Below are positions 15,882 through 25,327 of a stretch of DNA of 48,738 bases, piece by piece. The number at the start of each line of letters is the position of its first letter. Position 1 is the first letter of the stretch. The DNA is from Candidatus Methanoperedens sp. (GTDB lineage Archaea; Halobacteriota; Methanosarcinia; Methanosarcinales; Methanoperedenaceae): positions 1 to 48,738 of the forward strand of contig JAPMTS010000040.1 in assembly GCA_026552955.1 (NCBI GenBank), read 5' to 3'. Below the pieces are notes generated by a model that did no database searches, was not told the origin of the DNA, and worked only from the letters and a program-made list of their open reading frames with translations. The position numbers were made by a program, and so were the translations under genes.

Positions 15882-16454
15882 ATGGGCAAGATATTATCAG
15901 AAGAAGAAAGAAGGCATATGCTTGAAAAACTTGAGAGCAAAATAGTTGCCACTCGTTTCATGACTTTAAAATATATTTCATCTTCAATAAGCCAGGATAA
16001 AGTGGATTTTGCTAAAATGGATATGGAATTACCGGAATTTAGCAAGAGCCTTGTAAGAATAATAGAACAGCTCAGTGAGAAAGACACAGAGGAAATGGTC
16101 AAACGTGAAGCTGGTGTCTGCATCGAGAACCTGAAGAAAAAACTCAATCCGGCATTAATGCAGGATGTGCCTATATGTACCTCATGCGGTGAACGCGTGG
16201 TCGTATCATATCGGTTCTGCACAAAATGCGGTGTCGAACTTAAGAAACAAAAATGGGTAGCTACTTACAAAATATGTGATAAATGCCAGAATTTTTTTGA
16301 CCCGAAATGGAATAATTGTTCCTATTGCGGTAACCAGTTGATCAAGAAGGTTGAAGTTGCAAAAACCTGTGGGTTCTGCAAGAAGAATATCGAGCCAAGC
16401 TGGTTGATGTGCCCATATTGCGGTTCTAAATTGAAACTTGTTGCCGGTCAGTGA
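15882..16454 (+). CDS. Triple zinc-ribbon protein, third gene of the cassette
   Basis: 190 soluble residues. The first roughly 90 are helical and charged. Then come three zinc ribbons of the form C-x2-C ... C-x2-C: CTSCGERVVVSYRFCTKCG, CDKCQNFFDPKWNNCSYCG and CGFCKKNIEPSWLMCPYCG. Repeated ribbons of this sort usually mediate protein-protein or nucleic-acid contacts. Tight linkage to two membrane proteins suggests it is their cytoplasmic adaptor or regulator (inference). The helical N-terminus may bind the membrane partner. Confidence 0.78.
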   Translation: MGKILSEEERRHMLEKLESKIVATRFMTLKYISSSISQDKVDFAKMDMELPEFSKSLVRIIEQLSEKDTEEMVKREAGVCIENLKKKLNPALMQDVPICTSCGERVVVSYRFCTKCGVELKKQKWVATYKICDKCQNFFDPKWNNCSYCGNQLIKKVEVAKTCGFCKKNIEPSWLMCPYCGSKLKLVAGQ

Positions 16455-16499
16455 ACTACCCAACCCTAAACAGTTTGTCTCGATATTAATCCTGTAGAT

Positions 16500-17222
16500 T
16501 TACAATTTTGTAGCTATAACTGAAACCAGATTGAAATATTTCCCACCCTCAGCTTCCATCATTCCAATATCTCCACGAGCATAGTCGTTATCACACGAAA
16601 GCCAATCCTCCCAGGATTCTTTTAAGCAATTTAGTTCTTTGCATTCCTTAATACTTACCAAATCAGAGTTTTTCCATAAATTATACCACCAATCACATGA
16701 GTGTAGAGTTAAATTCATATCATCAAACCAGTATGGTACTAATTCTGCTGGAACTCCATTTGTAAATTCCTGCTTCAAGCCCGGAACTGCAACTGCTATT
16801 TGCCCCCTTTTTTTTACAAGTGGAGCAAAATACTTTGTCAAATAATCTGCTTCGATCCCAAAATAATGATAGGCATCTACACTTATAGCAAGATCAAAAA
16901 ACTCATGTGCAAATGGTAAATTATGTGCTTCTGCATGTATTGGTATTATTTTATCTTCCAACCCCATTGACTTGATCCTTTCATAATTTTCTGTTGCACT
17001 AATCCAGAGGTCAGTAGCAAAAACCGTAACCTCGTATTCTTTTGCTAAGAATATCGAAGTGAGCCCTTTCCCACAACCGAGATCAAGCACTCGCATGCCC
17101 TTCTCAAGCCTTAATGATTCAGATAATTCCTCAATTATTTTCAATGCATTAGGACCCATCATATTTTCTTTAACAAAAGCAGTATCATATTTATTAGATT
17201 TTATAAACGTCATCTTGATCAT
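16500..17222 (-). CDS. Class I SAM-dependent methyltransferase
   Basis: 240 residues with the Rossmann-like methyltransferase fold. Motif I is VLDLGCGKGLTS; the acidic end of strand 2 is FATDLW; later motifs include IPIHAEAHNLPFAHEFFDLAIS with VDAYHYFG. The layout is that of small-molecule methyltransferases near the UbiE/cyclopropane-synthase group. No substrate can be named. It is convergent with the zinc-ribbon cassette and stands alone. Confidence 0.88.
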   Translation of the reverse strand: MIKMTFIKSNKYDTAFVKENMMGPNALKIIEELSESLRLEKGMRVLDLGCGKGLTSIFLAKEYEVTVFATDLWISATENYERIKSMGLEDKIIPIHAEAHNLPFAHEFFDLAISVDAYHYFGIEADYLTKYFAPLVKKRGQIAVAVPGLKQEFTNGVPAELVPYWFDDMNLTLHSCDWWYNLWKNSDLVSIKECKELNCLKESWEDWLSCDNDYARGDIGMMEAEGGKYFNLVSVIATKL

Positions 17223-17628
17223 CTTTCATTTAGTGTTCCATGCCATAAAATTTTTGTCTTACTATTCACCAATCAGGACGGCGCCCACTCATCCAAAAAA
17301 ATTCCGACGAATGGGAGGGTACAATGTGGCCTGACGGTTTTGATCCATTTGCTGCCGGGGCAATATGTGTTAATGAATAAACTTTTCCAAGGCCGGTCAG
17401 GATCACAGCGGATATCAGGCAAGCTTGGAGAGTTTCCCTGCCATCTATGAAGCTCTGGAAGGCAGGTCAGGAAAAATTGATTTATGACAGGTGCGTATTT
17501 AGAAAATCCTCCTTGAAAATGTTTGTTAAAACCCATAAATATAAAAAACAAAAAATCAATATAGTTACAATAATCAGACGAAATCCAATAAGAAGTTAAG
17601 GTTTAAATATCATATAATCGTTATTCGC
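17223..17628. other. 406-base gap, possible decayed sequence
   Basis: A 92-codon minus-strand frame (17273-17551) is open, but its sequence has no recognisable domain and no ribosome site, and the other frames contain several stops. I take the block as either decayed coding DNA or plain spacer. The right end holds the pheT promoter. Confidence 0.45.
17602..17610 (+). promoter_or_regulatory. TATA box of pheT
   Basis: TTTAAATAT lies about 23-27 bases upstream of ATG 17629. Archaeal transcription starts about 25 bases past TATA, so the transcript should be leaderless or nearly so. No Shine-Dalgarno sequence is seen, consistent with that. Confidence 0.6.
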
Positions 17629-19236
17629 ATGATTAAAATGCCTGTTATTACATTATATTATGATGACCTGGAAGAACTATCCGGGCTTGATAAAGATACG
17701 GTTATTAAACGTATTCCCATGATGGGATGCGATATCGAAAGAATCGAGGAAGACCATGTGGATATTGAGTTTTTCCCGAACAGGCCTGACCTTTATAGCA
17801 CAGAAGGAGTAGCCAGGGCAATTAAGGGGTTCCTTGGAATTGAGACCGGCCTTGGGGACTTCAAAGGAAGCCCTTCAGGGATAAAAATCTCAAGAGACAG
17901 CGAGATAAAGAATATCCGTCCGTATCTTGCCTGTGCCGTTGTGCGCGAAATGCAATTCAATTCACGAAGCATAGAATCCCTGATGGCGCTCCAGGAGTCT
18001 TTGCACTGGGCTGTGGGAAGGAACAGGAAAAAAGTCTCAATAGGTGTGCACGATTTAGGAAAGATCAAACCTCCTTTCAGGTATATTGCACAGGACCCCG
18101 ATTTTAAATTCATACCCCTGGACTTTACAGAGCCCCTATCGATGCGTGAAATTCTTGAAAAACATCCTAAGGGTATTAAGTTTGCCAATATTCTCCGGGA
18201 ATTTGAAAAATACCCCCTTATTCTTGATGCTGACCAAAATGTCATCTCATTCCCTCCTATCATAAACGGAGAGCTTACTAAAGTCACTCAGGAAACGACC
18301 GATCTGTTCATTGAGGTCACAGGTCTTGACCCGGCCGTATCCATAGCATTAAATATCGTTCTTGCCTCGCTTTCTGAACGCTCAGGTATGATCGAAACGG
18401 TCATTATCGACGGGGAAATTGAAACTCCTGATTTATCACCAAAAATAATGGAGCTCACAGGCAATGAAGTTGAGGAACTTCTTGGTTTCAATCTTCAAGA
18501 TAAGGAAATAATCTCATGTCTGGAAAAGATGAGATACGGAGTGAAATCTTCCGGGGGCAGGATCATAGTGTCTGTTCCAGCCTACCGTTCGGATATCCTT
18601 CACAACTGTGATCTTATAGAGGATATCGCAATAGCATATGGTTTTGATATGATAAAACCTGTTCTTCCTTTGACCTCATCATCCGGCAGGTCACATCCGA
18701 TATCAAGGTCAAGAGATTTGACAAATCAAATAATGACAGGTCTTGGCTACCAGGAAGTAATGCCCTTCACACTCACCAACGAAAAAATGCAATTTGGCAT
18801 GATGCGAAGGGAAAAAGAACAGGGCATAACCCAGATCCTTTATCCTATAAGCGAAGACCATACGATAGTTCGTCCAACAATATTGCCGAACCTTCTTGAG
18901 ATACTTTCGATCAATAAGCATCGCGAACTCCCCCAGCGCATTTTTGAGGCAGGCGAAGTGGTTCTTGATTGCCAGACATTGCAGCGCCTTGGCTGTGTTG
19001 CCATCCACCCGCAGGCGAATTTTACGGAAATCCAGGCAATTGTGGATGCGGTCTTAAGGGAAAGAAAGATAGAATACTCGGTCAGAGAGTCAAAAGACCC
19101 TGCATTTATTGAGGGACGACGCGCTGATGTAATAATTGAAGGCGAAAAAGCAGGAGTTTTCGGGGAGCTACACCCGGAAGTCATTTCCAATTTCGGTCTT
19201 GAGCATCCTATAATCGGATTTGAGTTGAATATTTGA
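17629..19236 (+). CDS. pheT: Phenylalanyl-tRNA synthetase beta subunit
   Basis: 535 residues, the usual archaeal/eukaryotic length, lacking the bacterial N-terminal tRNA-binding extension. The B3/B4 editing region occupies about 90-260 ([23 protein letters not shown]). The B5 domain follows at about 270-345 ([14 protein letters not shown] through [19 protein letters not shown]). The C-terminal catalytic-like module contains [19 protein letters not shown]. Either ATG 17629 or ATG 17638 ([10 protein letters not shown], the more family-like) could be used. pheS is not adjacent in the window. The gene converges on the TIM-barrel gene with 24 bases between. Confidence 0.96.
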   Translation: MIKMPVITLYYDDLEELSGLDKDTVIKRIPMMGCDIERIEEDHVDIEFFPNRPDLYSTEGVARAIKGFLGIETGLGDFKGSPSGIKISRDSEIKNIRPYLACAVVREMQFNSRSIESLMALQESLHWAVGRNRKKVSIGVHDLGKIKPPFRYIAQDPDFKFIPLDFTEPLSMREILEKHPKGIKFANILREFEKYPLILDADQNVISFPPIINGELTKVTQETTDLFIEVTGLDPAVSIALNIVLASLSERSGMIETVIIDGEIETPDLSPKIMELTGNEVEELLGFNLQDKEIISCLEKMRYGVKSSGGRIIVSVPAYRSDILHNCDLIEDIAIAYGFDMIKPVLPLTSSSGRSHPISRSRDLTNQIMTGLGYQEVMPFTLTNEKMQFGMMRREKEQGITQILYPISEDHTIVRPTILPNLLEILSINKHRELPQRIFEAGEVVLDCQTLQRLGCVAIHPQANFTEIQAIVDAVLRERKIEYSVRESKDPAFIEGRRADVIIEGEKAGVFGELHPEVISNFGLEHPIIGFELNI

Positions 19237-19260
19237 ATTGGAAATTATAAAAAATATATT

Positions 19261-20046
19261 TTATTTTATTATATTTTTCAGGTATTTCAAACTTGCCTTT
19301 CCTTCTTCAACAGTCCTGGCCTCAGTAACGAACCGTCCTTTATAATTCTTGAATTTGGGCATGACATCTTTCCATGTTATTGTCCCTTTTCCGAGTTCAA
19401 GATGCTCATCGCTTCTTCCTTTATTATCATGGAGATGAACATGTATCACTTTTCCCAGATCAGCCATGAAATCAAGAACAAGGTCGTTGGTATTGGCATG
19501 CCCCATATCGAGTGTCAATCCCGCGTTATCACGATCAAGTGATTCTATCATACCCAGGATCTCACCGGGTTGTTTCCCGAAAATATGCTGCATATTGGGC
19601 ATATTCTCGACTCCGATATTGATTCCTAAATCGTCTGCAAAATCACAAACCGCCCTTAGTCCTTCGATATTCTGCTGCCAGGCCATGTCCGGAAGCTGCA
19701 TCCCAAGAGGAGAAAGATGCCCTGGATGGACCACGGCAAGCTCAACAAAATCCGATGCCCTTTCAAGACATTTTGTCATCTGTCTTATGGTCTCATTCCA
19801 GATGGGGTGATTGAGGCTTCCAAGATTAAGGTCTGAGAATGGAAGGTGGAGCGTAAGAACAAGATCCGTTGTTTCGATAATATTTCTTATTTCAAAGAGC
19901 GTACTGTCGTTTAGTTGCTGTTTTCCTTCACTGACAACTTCCCACCCTGTAAATCCCAGTTCTTCGAGGCCATAAGCCCAGTCAAACGGGTTATTAACAA
20001 GAGCAAGAGATGAGAAACTTATTTGCATGGAGGGACTTATTTGCAT
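19261..20046 (-). CDS. Sugar phosphate isomerase/epimerase-like TIM-barrel protein (AP endonuclease 2 family)
   Basis: 261 residues of the xylose-isomerase-like TIM barrel. Metal-site segments are visible: LHLPFSDLN, VVHPGHLSP, INIGVENMPN, LTLDMGHANT, VIHVHLHDNKG and FVTEAR, carrying the usual His/Glu/Asp ligands. Members act on sugars, sugar phosphates or abasic DNA; the active site here is complete but specificity is unreadable. The first ATG (20046) and an in-frame ATG at 20028 both sit in an ATGCAAATAAGT direct repeat, so the start was locally duplicated. The inner ATG gives the family-like MQISFSSLALV start. Confidence 0.85.
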   Translation of the reverse strand: MQISPSMQISFSSLALVNNPFDWAYGLEELGFTGWEVVSEGKQQLNDSTLFEIRNIIETTDLVLTLHLPFSDLNLGSLNHPIWNETIRQMTKCLERASDFVELAVVHPGHLSPLGMQLPDMAWQQNIEGLRAVCDFADDLGINIGVENMPNMQHIFGKQPGEILGMIESLDRDNAGLTLDMGHANTNDLVLDFMADLGKVIHVHLHDNKGRSDEHLELGKGTITWKDVMPKFKNYKGRFVTEARTVEEGKASLKYLKNIIK

Positions 20047-20150
20047 TCATGATATAAGGAAGTTGCTTATATAATGCTTGAGACTTTTTATCTTCTGGTC
20101 TGGAAACCACAAATTCTTACTTTTTTGATTTCCGATGAGTCTTTAGTAAG

Positions 20151-20159
20151 CTTTAATAG
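20151..20159 (+). promoter_or_regulatory. TATA box of lysC
   Basis: CTTTAATAG lies about 31 bases upstream of ATG 20186, in the expected archaeal spacing for a very short leader. Confidence 0.5.
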
Positions 20160-20185
20160 AACCTCTGACGATTGAAAAAGCCTAT

Positions 20186-21586
20186 ATGAGATTAGTGATG
20201 AAATTCGGAGGCACATCTGTGGGCGACGGCATCCGCATTAGACATGTCGCAGAACTGGCAAAAAAATACCATCAAGAAGGGAACGAGATAGTTCTCGTGA
20301 CATCAGCGCTTAGCGGAGTCACGGATGCCCTCCTGAAAAACGCAAAGGACGCCTCTGAGACCGGAAAAACATCAGCTGTAAAAGAATTCATCGCTGATCT
20401 CACAAAACAGCATCATAAGGCTGTTAAGGATGCTATCGGCCAGTCCAGGATCGAAGAAAAAGTAACCCAGGAATTCGACAGGCGCATCGAGGAACTTGAG
20501 AAAGCCCTTATTGGCATATGCTATCTTGGAGAGCTGACCCCAAGGTCGATAGATTACATCTCATCATATGGAGAGAGGCTGGCTGCGCCCATCATTGCAG
20601 GATCATTGAATTCACTGGATATCAATTCATGTTCGTTCACCGGAGGCGAAGCAGGTATAAAAACAACGGATGAATACACAAATGCCAAACCCCTTGAGGA
20701 AACATATTCACTGATAAGAGAACGGATAGAACCGCTCCTTGCCGACAGTATCCCGGTAATATGCGGTTTTATTGCCGAGAACGAGGCAGGTATTATTACA
20801 ACACTGGGCCGCGGAGGTTCTGATTTCACAGCATCGATCGTGGGAGCAGCGATAAAAGCTGGTGAGATATGGCTCTGGAAAGAAGTGGACGGGATAATGA
20901 CAACTGACCCTAATATCGTTCCCGAAGCACGGCCTATCCCTGTTATTTCTTATATCGAAGCAATGGAGTTATCCTATTTCGGGGCAAAAGTCCTGCATCC
21001 AAGGGCGATTGAACCGGCGATCAGGCACGGGATACCTGTGCGTGTTAAAAATACATTCCATCCCGAGGTTCCAGGCACAATTGTTGTAAAAGACCAGAAA
21101 CAGAGCAAGGATGTAGTAAAAGCCGTGACGGTCATTAAAAATGTGGCCCTGATCAATATATCGGGAGCAGGAATGGTAGGAACCATCGGTGTCGCAGCGC
21201 GTGTTTTCACTACACTTGCAAATGCGGGCGTAAATATCGTAATGATAAGCCAGGGCTCCTCAGAAGCGAACATTTCACTGGTTGTCGATGAATCCCATCT
21301 TGACAAGGCTGTAAAGGCGATAAAGGCTGAATTCAAGAATGGGATCATTAAAGAGATCACACCGGACAGGGACATCTCTGTAGTAGCCGTAGTAGGCGCA
21401 GGTATGGCGAACACGCCCGGTGTTGCCGGCAGGGTTTTCGGGGCGCTGGGCAAAGCCAGGGTAAATGTGATAATGATAAGCCAGGGTTCATCCCAGCATA
21501 ATATCTCATTTGCAGTAAGTGAAGAAGGTGCAAAGAAGGCTGTTTCTATCCTCCACAAAGAATTTGGGCTTGACCTGGCAAAATAA
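20186..21586 (+). CDS. lysC: Aspartate kinase
   Basis: 466-residue aspartokinase, first step of lysine/threonine/methionine synthesis from aspartate. The kinase domain (1-300) shows KFGGTSVGDG at 6-15, TSALSGVTD, and TTLGRGGSDFTAS, with LSYFGAKVLHPRAI. Two ACT domains follow (about 320-390 and 400-466), each with an INIVMISQGSS- or VNVIMISQGSS-like core, so feedback control by amino acids is likely. The gene precedes a small membrane protein and the ITPase gene closely enough for a common transcript. Confidence 0.96.
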   Translation: MRLVMKFGGTSVGDGIRIRHVAELAKKYHQEGNEIVLVTSALSGVTDALLKNAKDASETGKTSAVKEFIADLTKQHHKAVKDAIGQSRIEEKVTQEFDRRIEELEKALIGICYLGELTPRSIDYISSYGERLAAPIIAGSLNSLDINSCSFTGGEAGIKTTDEYTNAKPLEETYSLIRERIEPLLADSIPVICGFIAENEAGIITTLGRGGSDFTASIVGAAIKAGEIWLWKEVDGIMTTDPNIVPEARPIPVISYIEAMELSYFGAKVLHPRAIEPAIRHGIPVRVKNTFHPEVPGTIVVKDQKQSKDVVKAVTVIKNVALINISGAGMVGTIGVAARVFTTLANAGVNIVMISQGSSEANISLVVDESHLDKAVKAIKAEFKNGIIKEITPDRDISVVAVVGAGMANTPGVAGRVFGALGKARVNVIMISQGSSQHNISFAVSEEGAKKAVSILHKEFGLDLAK

Positions 21587-21591
21587 TAGTC

Positions 21592-21783
21592 ATGATGGAT
21601 TTAAACAGTCTTCCCCTGTTATCAAAAATCATCCTTGTTATCGGATTCACGTTAGGTATCTTTTCAGTAATTATTTTTCTTCGTTATCCGATAATGCTGA
21701 TTTTGATGAAATACAGTCCGAAGTACCGTGAATTCATAAAAAAGAACCTTGCCAAAAAAAAATCAAAAAAAATAGTTCCATGA
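21592..21783 (+). CDS. Small single-helix membrane protein
   Basis: 63 residues: one long hydrophobic helix (about 10-40) and a strongly basic cytoplasmic tail (KKNLAKKKSKKIVP). It begins 5 bases after lysC and overlaps the ITPase gene by 4 bases (ATGA), which supports a real coupled gene. Family not recognised. Confidence 0.6.
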   Translation: MMDLNSLPLLSKIILVIGFTLGIFSVIIFLRYPIMLILMKYSPKYREFIKKNLAKKKSKKIVP

Positions 21784-22352
21784 GAGAAATAATCTTTGTT
21801 ACAGGCAATCCCCATAAGGTAAAAGAAGCCACCGATATTATGTCCCCCCTGGGCATAAAAATTGAGCAAAACGATTGTGGATATCCGGAATTACAGGAAG
21901 ATACTCTTGAAGCTATCGCAGGTTTTGGGGCAAGATGGGCCTCCAATAAATTAAATTGCGAGGTAATGGTGGATGATTCAGGTATATTCATCGATTCCCT
22001 TTCCGGATTCCCGGGGCCTTATTCAGCGTATGTTGCCAGGACTATTGGAAATGAGAGAATATTGAAACTTCTTGAAGGAGAAACCAACCGGAGCGCTTCG
22101 CTAAAATGCGCGATCGGATACTGCCACCCCGGCGAGGAACCTGTGGTCTTTTCGGGGAAAGTGGAAGGAAAGATAGCAGAGTATATAAGGGGAAAACTGG
22201 GCTTCGGGTACGATCCCATATTCGAGGTTGGTGGATCGACATTCGGTGAAATGGCTGATGAAGAAAAGAACAGGCTCTCCCACAGGTACAGGGCACTGGC
22301 TGAGTTTGCACGATGGTTGAAAGAGCCTATTAAAAAAATAGAAAATGAATAA
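21780..22352 (+). CDS. rdgB: XTP/dITP diphosphatase (RdgB/HAM1 family)
   Basis: 190 residues. Family landmarks are present in order: FVTGNPHKVKEA at the start, a mid-region VDDSGIFIDSLSGFPGPYSAYV, then GFGYDPIFEVGG and a C-terminal LSHRYRALAEFARWL. The enzyme hydrolyses ITP, dITP and XTP to monophosphates, removing deaminated purines from the nucleotide pool. Length is normal. It is translationally coupled to the small membrane protein upstream. Confidence 0.95.
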   Translation: MREIIFVTGNPHKVKEATDIMSPLGIKIEQNDCGYPELQEDTLEAIAGFGARWASNKLNCEVMVDDSGIFIDSLSGFPGPYSAYVARTIGNERILKLLEGETNRSASLKCAIGYCHPGEEPVVFSGKVEGKIAEYIRGKLGFGYDPIFEVGGSTFGEMADEEKNRLSHRYRALAEFARWLKEPIKKIENE

Positions 22353-22422
22353 AAAACCAACAACTTTAATAACCATCTGACGTATTTTACCTCCGTTTTA
22401 AGAATTAAATAAAGGGATTCCG

Positions 22423-23679
22423 ATGAAAGATTATATATTAAAAGACATAAACCTCGCGGACGAAGGTAAACAGAGAATCGAATGGGCACGAAGGCATATG
22501 CCGGTTCTCCAGAAAATAAAAGAACAATTCAAGAAAGAAAAGCCCCTTGAAGGCATTAATGTCGTGGCATGCCTGCATGTAACGGTTGAGACTGCCAATC
22601 TTATTTATACTATGAAGGCAGGCGGCGCAAATATCGCACTGACCGCTTCAAATCCTCTCAGTACACAGGATGATGTCGCAGCGGCGCTCGCCTCGGAAGG
22701 AATAAAAACGTTTGCTATTAAAGGCATGGATGAGAAGCAGTACTACGAATGCCTTGAAGAAGCGCTAAAAATAAAACCCCATGTTACCCTTGATGACGGC
22801 GCGGATACTATCGCACTTGTGCATTCCAAACACAAGAACCTTATAAAGAATATAAAAGGGGGCTGCGAAGAGACCACAACAGGAGTAATCAGACTGCGTG
22901 CAATGGCAGCTGATGGCGCTCTCAAATATCCTGTTATCGCAGTAAATGATGCGGAGACAAAGATGATGTTCGACAACCGTTATGGTACAGGTCAAAGCAC
23001 ATTACACGGCATAATGAACGCCACGAACATATTGTTCGCAGGAAAAACGATCGTTGTCGCAGGATACGGCTGGTGCGGACGCGGTGTTGCATCAAGAGCA
23101 CGCGGTCTTGGCGGCAATGTAGTTGTAGTTGAAGTTGAGCCCAGGAAGGCCCTGGAAGCGGTCATGGACGGCTATAGGGTCATGCCCATGAAAGAAGCAG
23201 CCATTATCGGGGATCTGTTCATAACGGTGACCGGAGACATCTCAGTACTGCGAAAAGAGCATTTCCAGGTCATGAAAGACCAGGCGATCGTATGCAATTC
23301 AGGTCATTTCAATGTTGAAATCGATATCCCGGACCTGGCCAAACTTGCAAAGAAAGTCAGCCAGATAAAGAATGATGTCCAGGAATATGCAATGAAAGAT
23401 GGAAGACGCATCTATATTCTTGCGGAAGGAAGACTTGTTAATCTTGCAAGTGCATTCGGACATCCCCCTGAGGTCATGGACATGAGTTTTGCCAACCAGG
23501 CCCTTGCTGTAAAATTGATATCGGAAAAAGGAGACACGTTTGAAAACCAGGTTTATAAGGTTCCTCCTGAAGTCGACAGTATGGTGGCAAAATTAAAACT
23601 TGAGTCAATGGGAATAGAGATAGAGACCCTCACCAAAGAGCAGGATAAATATCTCCATTCCTGGACCATGGGAACGTGA
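22423..23679 (+). CDS. ahcY: Adenosylhomocysteinase
   Basis: 418 residues. It converts S-adenosylhomocysteine to adenosine and homocysteine, recycling the product of SAM methyltransferases. The NAD-binding glycine motif is VVAGYGWCGRGVASRA. Other family segments are CLHVTVETANL, TASNPLSTQDDVAAAL, LDDGADTIAL and the C-terminal HSWTMGT, which is close to the archaeal consensus. The C-terminal NAD-contacting KYLHSW is present. First gene of a six-gene operon; its stop overlaps the next ATG. Confidence 0.97.
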   Translation: MKDYILKDINLADEGKQRIEWARRHMPVLQKIKEQFKKEKPLEGINVVACLHVTVETANLIYTMKAGGANIALTASNPLSTQDDVAAALASEGIKTFAIKGMDEKQYYECLEEALKIKPHVTLDDGADTIALVHSKHKNLIKNIKGGCEETTTGVIRLRAMAADGALKYPVIAVNDAETKMMFDNRYGTGQSTLHGIMNATNILFAGKTIVVAGYGWCGRGVASRARGLGGNVVVVEVEPRKALEAVMDGYRVMPMKEAAIIGDLFITVTGDISVLRKEHFQVMKDQAIVCNSGHFNVEIDIPDLAKLAKKVSQIKNDVQEYAMKDGRRIYILAEGRLVNLASAFGHPPEVMDMSFANQALAVKLISEKGDTFENQVYKVPPEVDSMVAKLKLESMGIEIETLTKEQDKYLHSWTMGT

Positions 23680-24764
23680 TGCAGTTGCAGGTTAAAGCCG
23701 TTGAGAATTATTTAAGGGAACTCTACGGGGACTCAAAAGTTACAAAAATCGGAGAGCTTGGCGCAATTCCGGTCGATATTGAGGAAGGAATAAAAGGTTT
23801 CGGTTACGGCAAGCCATATCTCATTGAATTTGAAGCCGGTGGAAAAGCTCATTCAGTAGTACTTTCTTCAATGCGGATCCAGAAGGGATTCGGACATGAC
23901 CATTTTTCCGACAGGGCGCAAATCCTGATATGGCAAAATTCTGTTTTTAACAATCTCCCAAAACACGTAAGATCGCTTGATGCAGGATATTTCACGAAAG
24001 AGGGCGAACTTTTTTCGGCAGGGAAAGCGGAAGAATATTTCATCTTGATGGAAAAGATCGAGGGAAAAGAGTATTTCCTTGACCTTGAAAAGATCAAAAA
24101 GGAAGGAACACTCACATCTCTTGACAGGGACAGGACACTGGCATTATCCTCGTACCTTGCTGATATCCATGCAAATAAACATGATGATAGGGAATTATAT
24201 ATACGCAAAATCAGGGATCTTGTGGGACATGGTGAATGTATCATGGGATTGATGGACAGCTATCCTGACAACCTTGATTTCGTGAGCCATGATGATCTCT
24301 GTAATATTGAAAAGAAATGTGTGGAATGGCGGTATAAGATAAAGGGCAAGACAAATCGCCTCTGCATGACGCATGGTGACTTCCATCCATGGAACATCAT
24401 GTTCCGTGAGGGTGTGGATTTCACCGTGCTTGACAGGAGCCGGGGTGAATGGGGTGAAGCAGCGGATGATGTTTCCTCAATAACAATGAATTACCTGTTC
24501 TATTCTCTCCAGAAATACGGTGAATTAAAAGGGCCTTTTAAAGAAATGTATGAACTCTTCTTTAATAATTATCTTGAAAAAACAGGTGATATGGAGCTAT
24601 TGAAGGTTATCCAGCCTTTTTATGTTTTCAGGTCAGTTGTGGTGGCAAGCCCGGTATGGTATCCCAATCTTGACCCAACTGTAAGGACAAAGCTTTTCAA
24701 TGTTATAAATAATATCCTGAAGAGCGAAAAGTTTGATTATAAGAACGTGAATTCTTATTTATAG
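23679..24764 (+). CDS. Phosphotransferase of the APH/choline kinase fold
   Basis: 361 residues from ATG 23679 (a GTG at 23676 is also in frame). The catalytic loop reads CMTHGDFHPWNIMF, with the Brenner-type aspartate and downstream asparagine, and the metal-binding aspartate is in FTVLDRSRGEWGEAADD. The N-terminal lobe has glycine- and lysine-containing strands. Such kinases phosphorylate small hydroxylated molecules, often sugars, choline or antibiotics; the substrate here is unknown. Its place after ahcY and before two more phosphate-transfer enzymes suggests a dedicated metabolite pathway (inference). Confidence 0.82.
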   Translation: MQLQVKAVENYLRELYGDSKVTKIGELGAIPVDIEEGIKGFGYGKPYLIEFEAGGKAHSVVLSSMRIQKGFGHDHFSDRAQILIWQNSVFNNLPKHVRSLDAGYFTKEGELFSAGKAEEYFILMEKIEGKEYFLDLEKIKKEGTLTSLDRDRTLALSSYLADIHANKHDDRELYIRKIRDLVGHGECIMGLMDSYPDNLDFVSHDDLCNIEKKCVEWRYKIKGKTNRLCMTHGDFHPWNIMFREGVDFTVLDRSRGEWGEAADDVSSITMNYLFYSLQKYGELKGPFKEMYELFFNNYLEKTGDMELLKVIQPFYVFRSVVVASPVWYPNLDPTVRTKLFNVINNILKSEKFDYKNVNSYL

Positions 24765-24772
24765 GAATTTCT

Positions 24773-25327
24773 ATGGCTTTTGCAGTATGGTTCACGGGAC
24801 TTCCCGGAAGTGGAAAAACAGTGATCGCATCCCGAGCCGCTGCCATTCTCAGGAATGAGGGAATTGAAGTAAGGGTCCTCCAGCTTGACGAGGTGCGAAA
24901 AGTCCTGACCCCTGACCCGAAATATACTGATGATGAGCGAAATATCGTTTATGCATCCCTTGCTTATATGGCAAAACTCCTGACTGAAGCCGGTGTGAAT
25001 GTTTTTATCGATGCTACTGCCAACAAGAGGAAGTACCGCGATATTGCGCGAAACCTTATCCCGCAATTCGGTGAAGTGTATATCCATTGTCCCCTCAAGG
25101 TTTGCATGGATCGGGAAGCGCACAGGAGGGCTGCTTTCTCACCGAAAGGGATATACGATAAATCAAAACGGGCAGGTGCAAATGTCCCCGGTGTCAATGT
25201 TGCTTACGAGGCACCAATCAATCCCATTGTCATTATCGACAGCGACAGAATGAAGCCGGATATGAGCGCAGTGATCGCATCTGATGCTATTATTTCTTTT
25301 TTTGGGGATAAAATGCATGAAAATTGA
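24773..25327 (+). CDS. Adenylyl-sulfate kinase-like P-loop kinase
   Basis: 184 residues. Walker A is GLPGSGKT near the N-terminus. The overall layout and C-terminal AYEAPINPIVIID are those of APS kinase (CysC). However, the CysC segment LDGDNVR is replaced by LQLDEVRK, and the FISPYR loop by FIDATANKRKYRD, and the lid region carries extra sequence. The protein may therefore phosphorylate something other than adenylyl sulfate. It overlaps the phosphatase gene by 11 bases, so the two products may act on linked substrates, as in a PAPS/PAP pair (inference only). No ATP sulfurylase is seen in the window. Confidence 0.72.
   Translation: MAFAVWFTGLPGSGKTVIASRAAAILRNEGIEVRVLQLDEVRKVLTPDPKYTDDERNIVYASLAYMAKLLTEAGVNVFIDATANKRKYRDIARNLIPQFGEVYIHCPLKVCMDREAHRRAAFSPKGIYDKSKRAGANVPGVNVAYEAPINPIVIIDSDRMKPDMSAVIASDAIISFFGDKMHEN

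Noticed and set aside
17273-17551. Open 92-codon minus-strand frame before pheT
   Set aside because: No domain, no ribosome site, unusual composition with many Pro/Trp/Cys, and no operon context.
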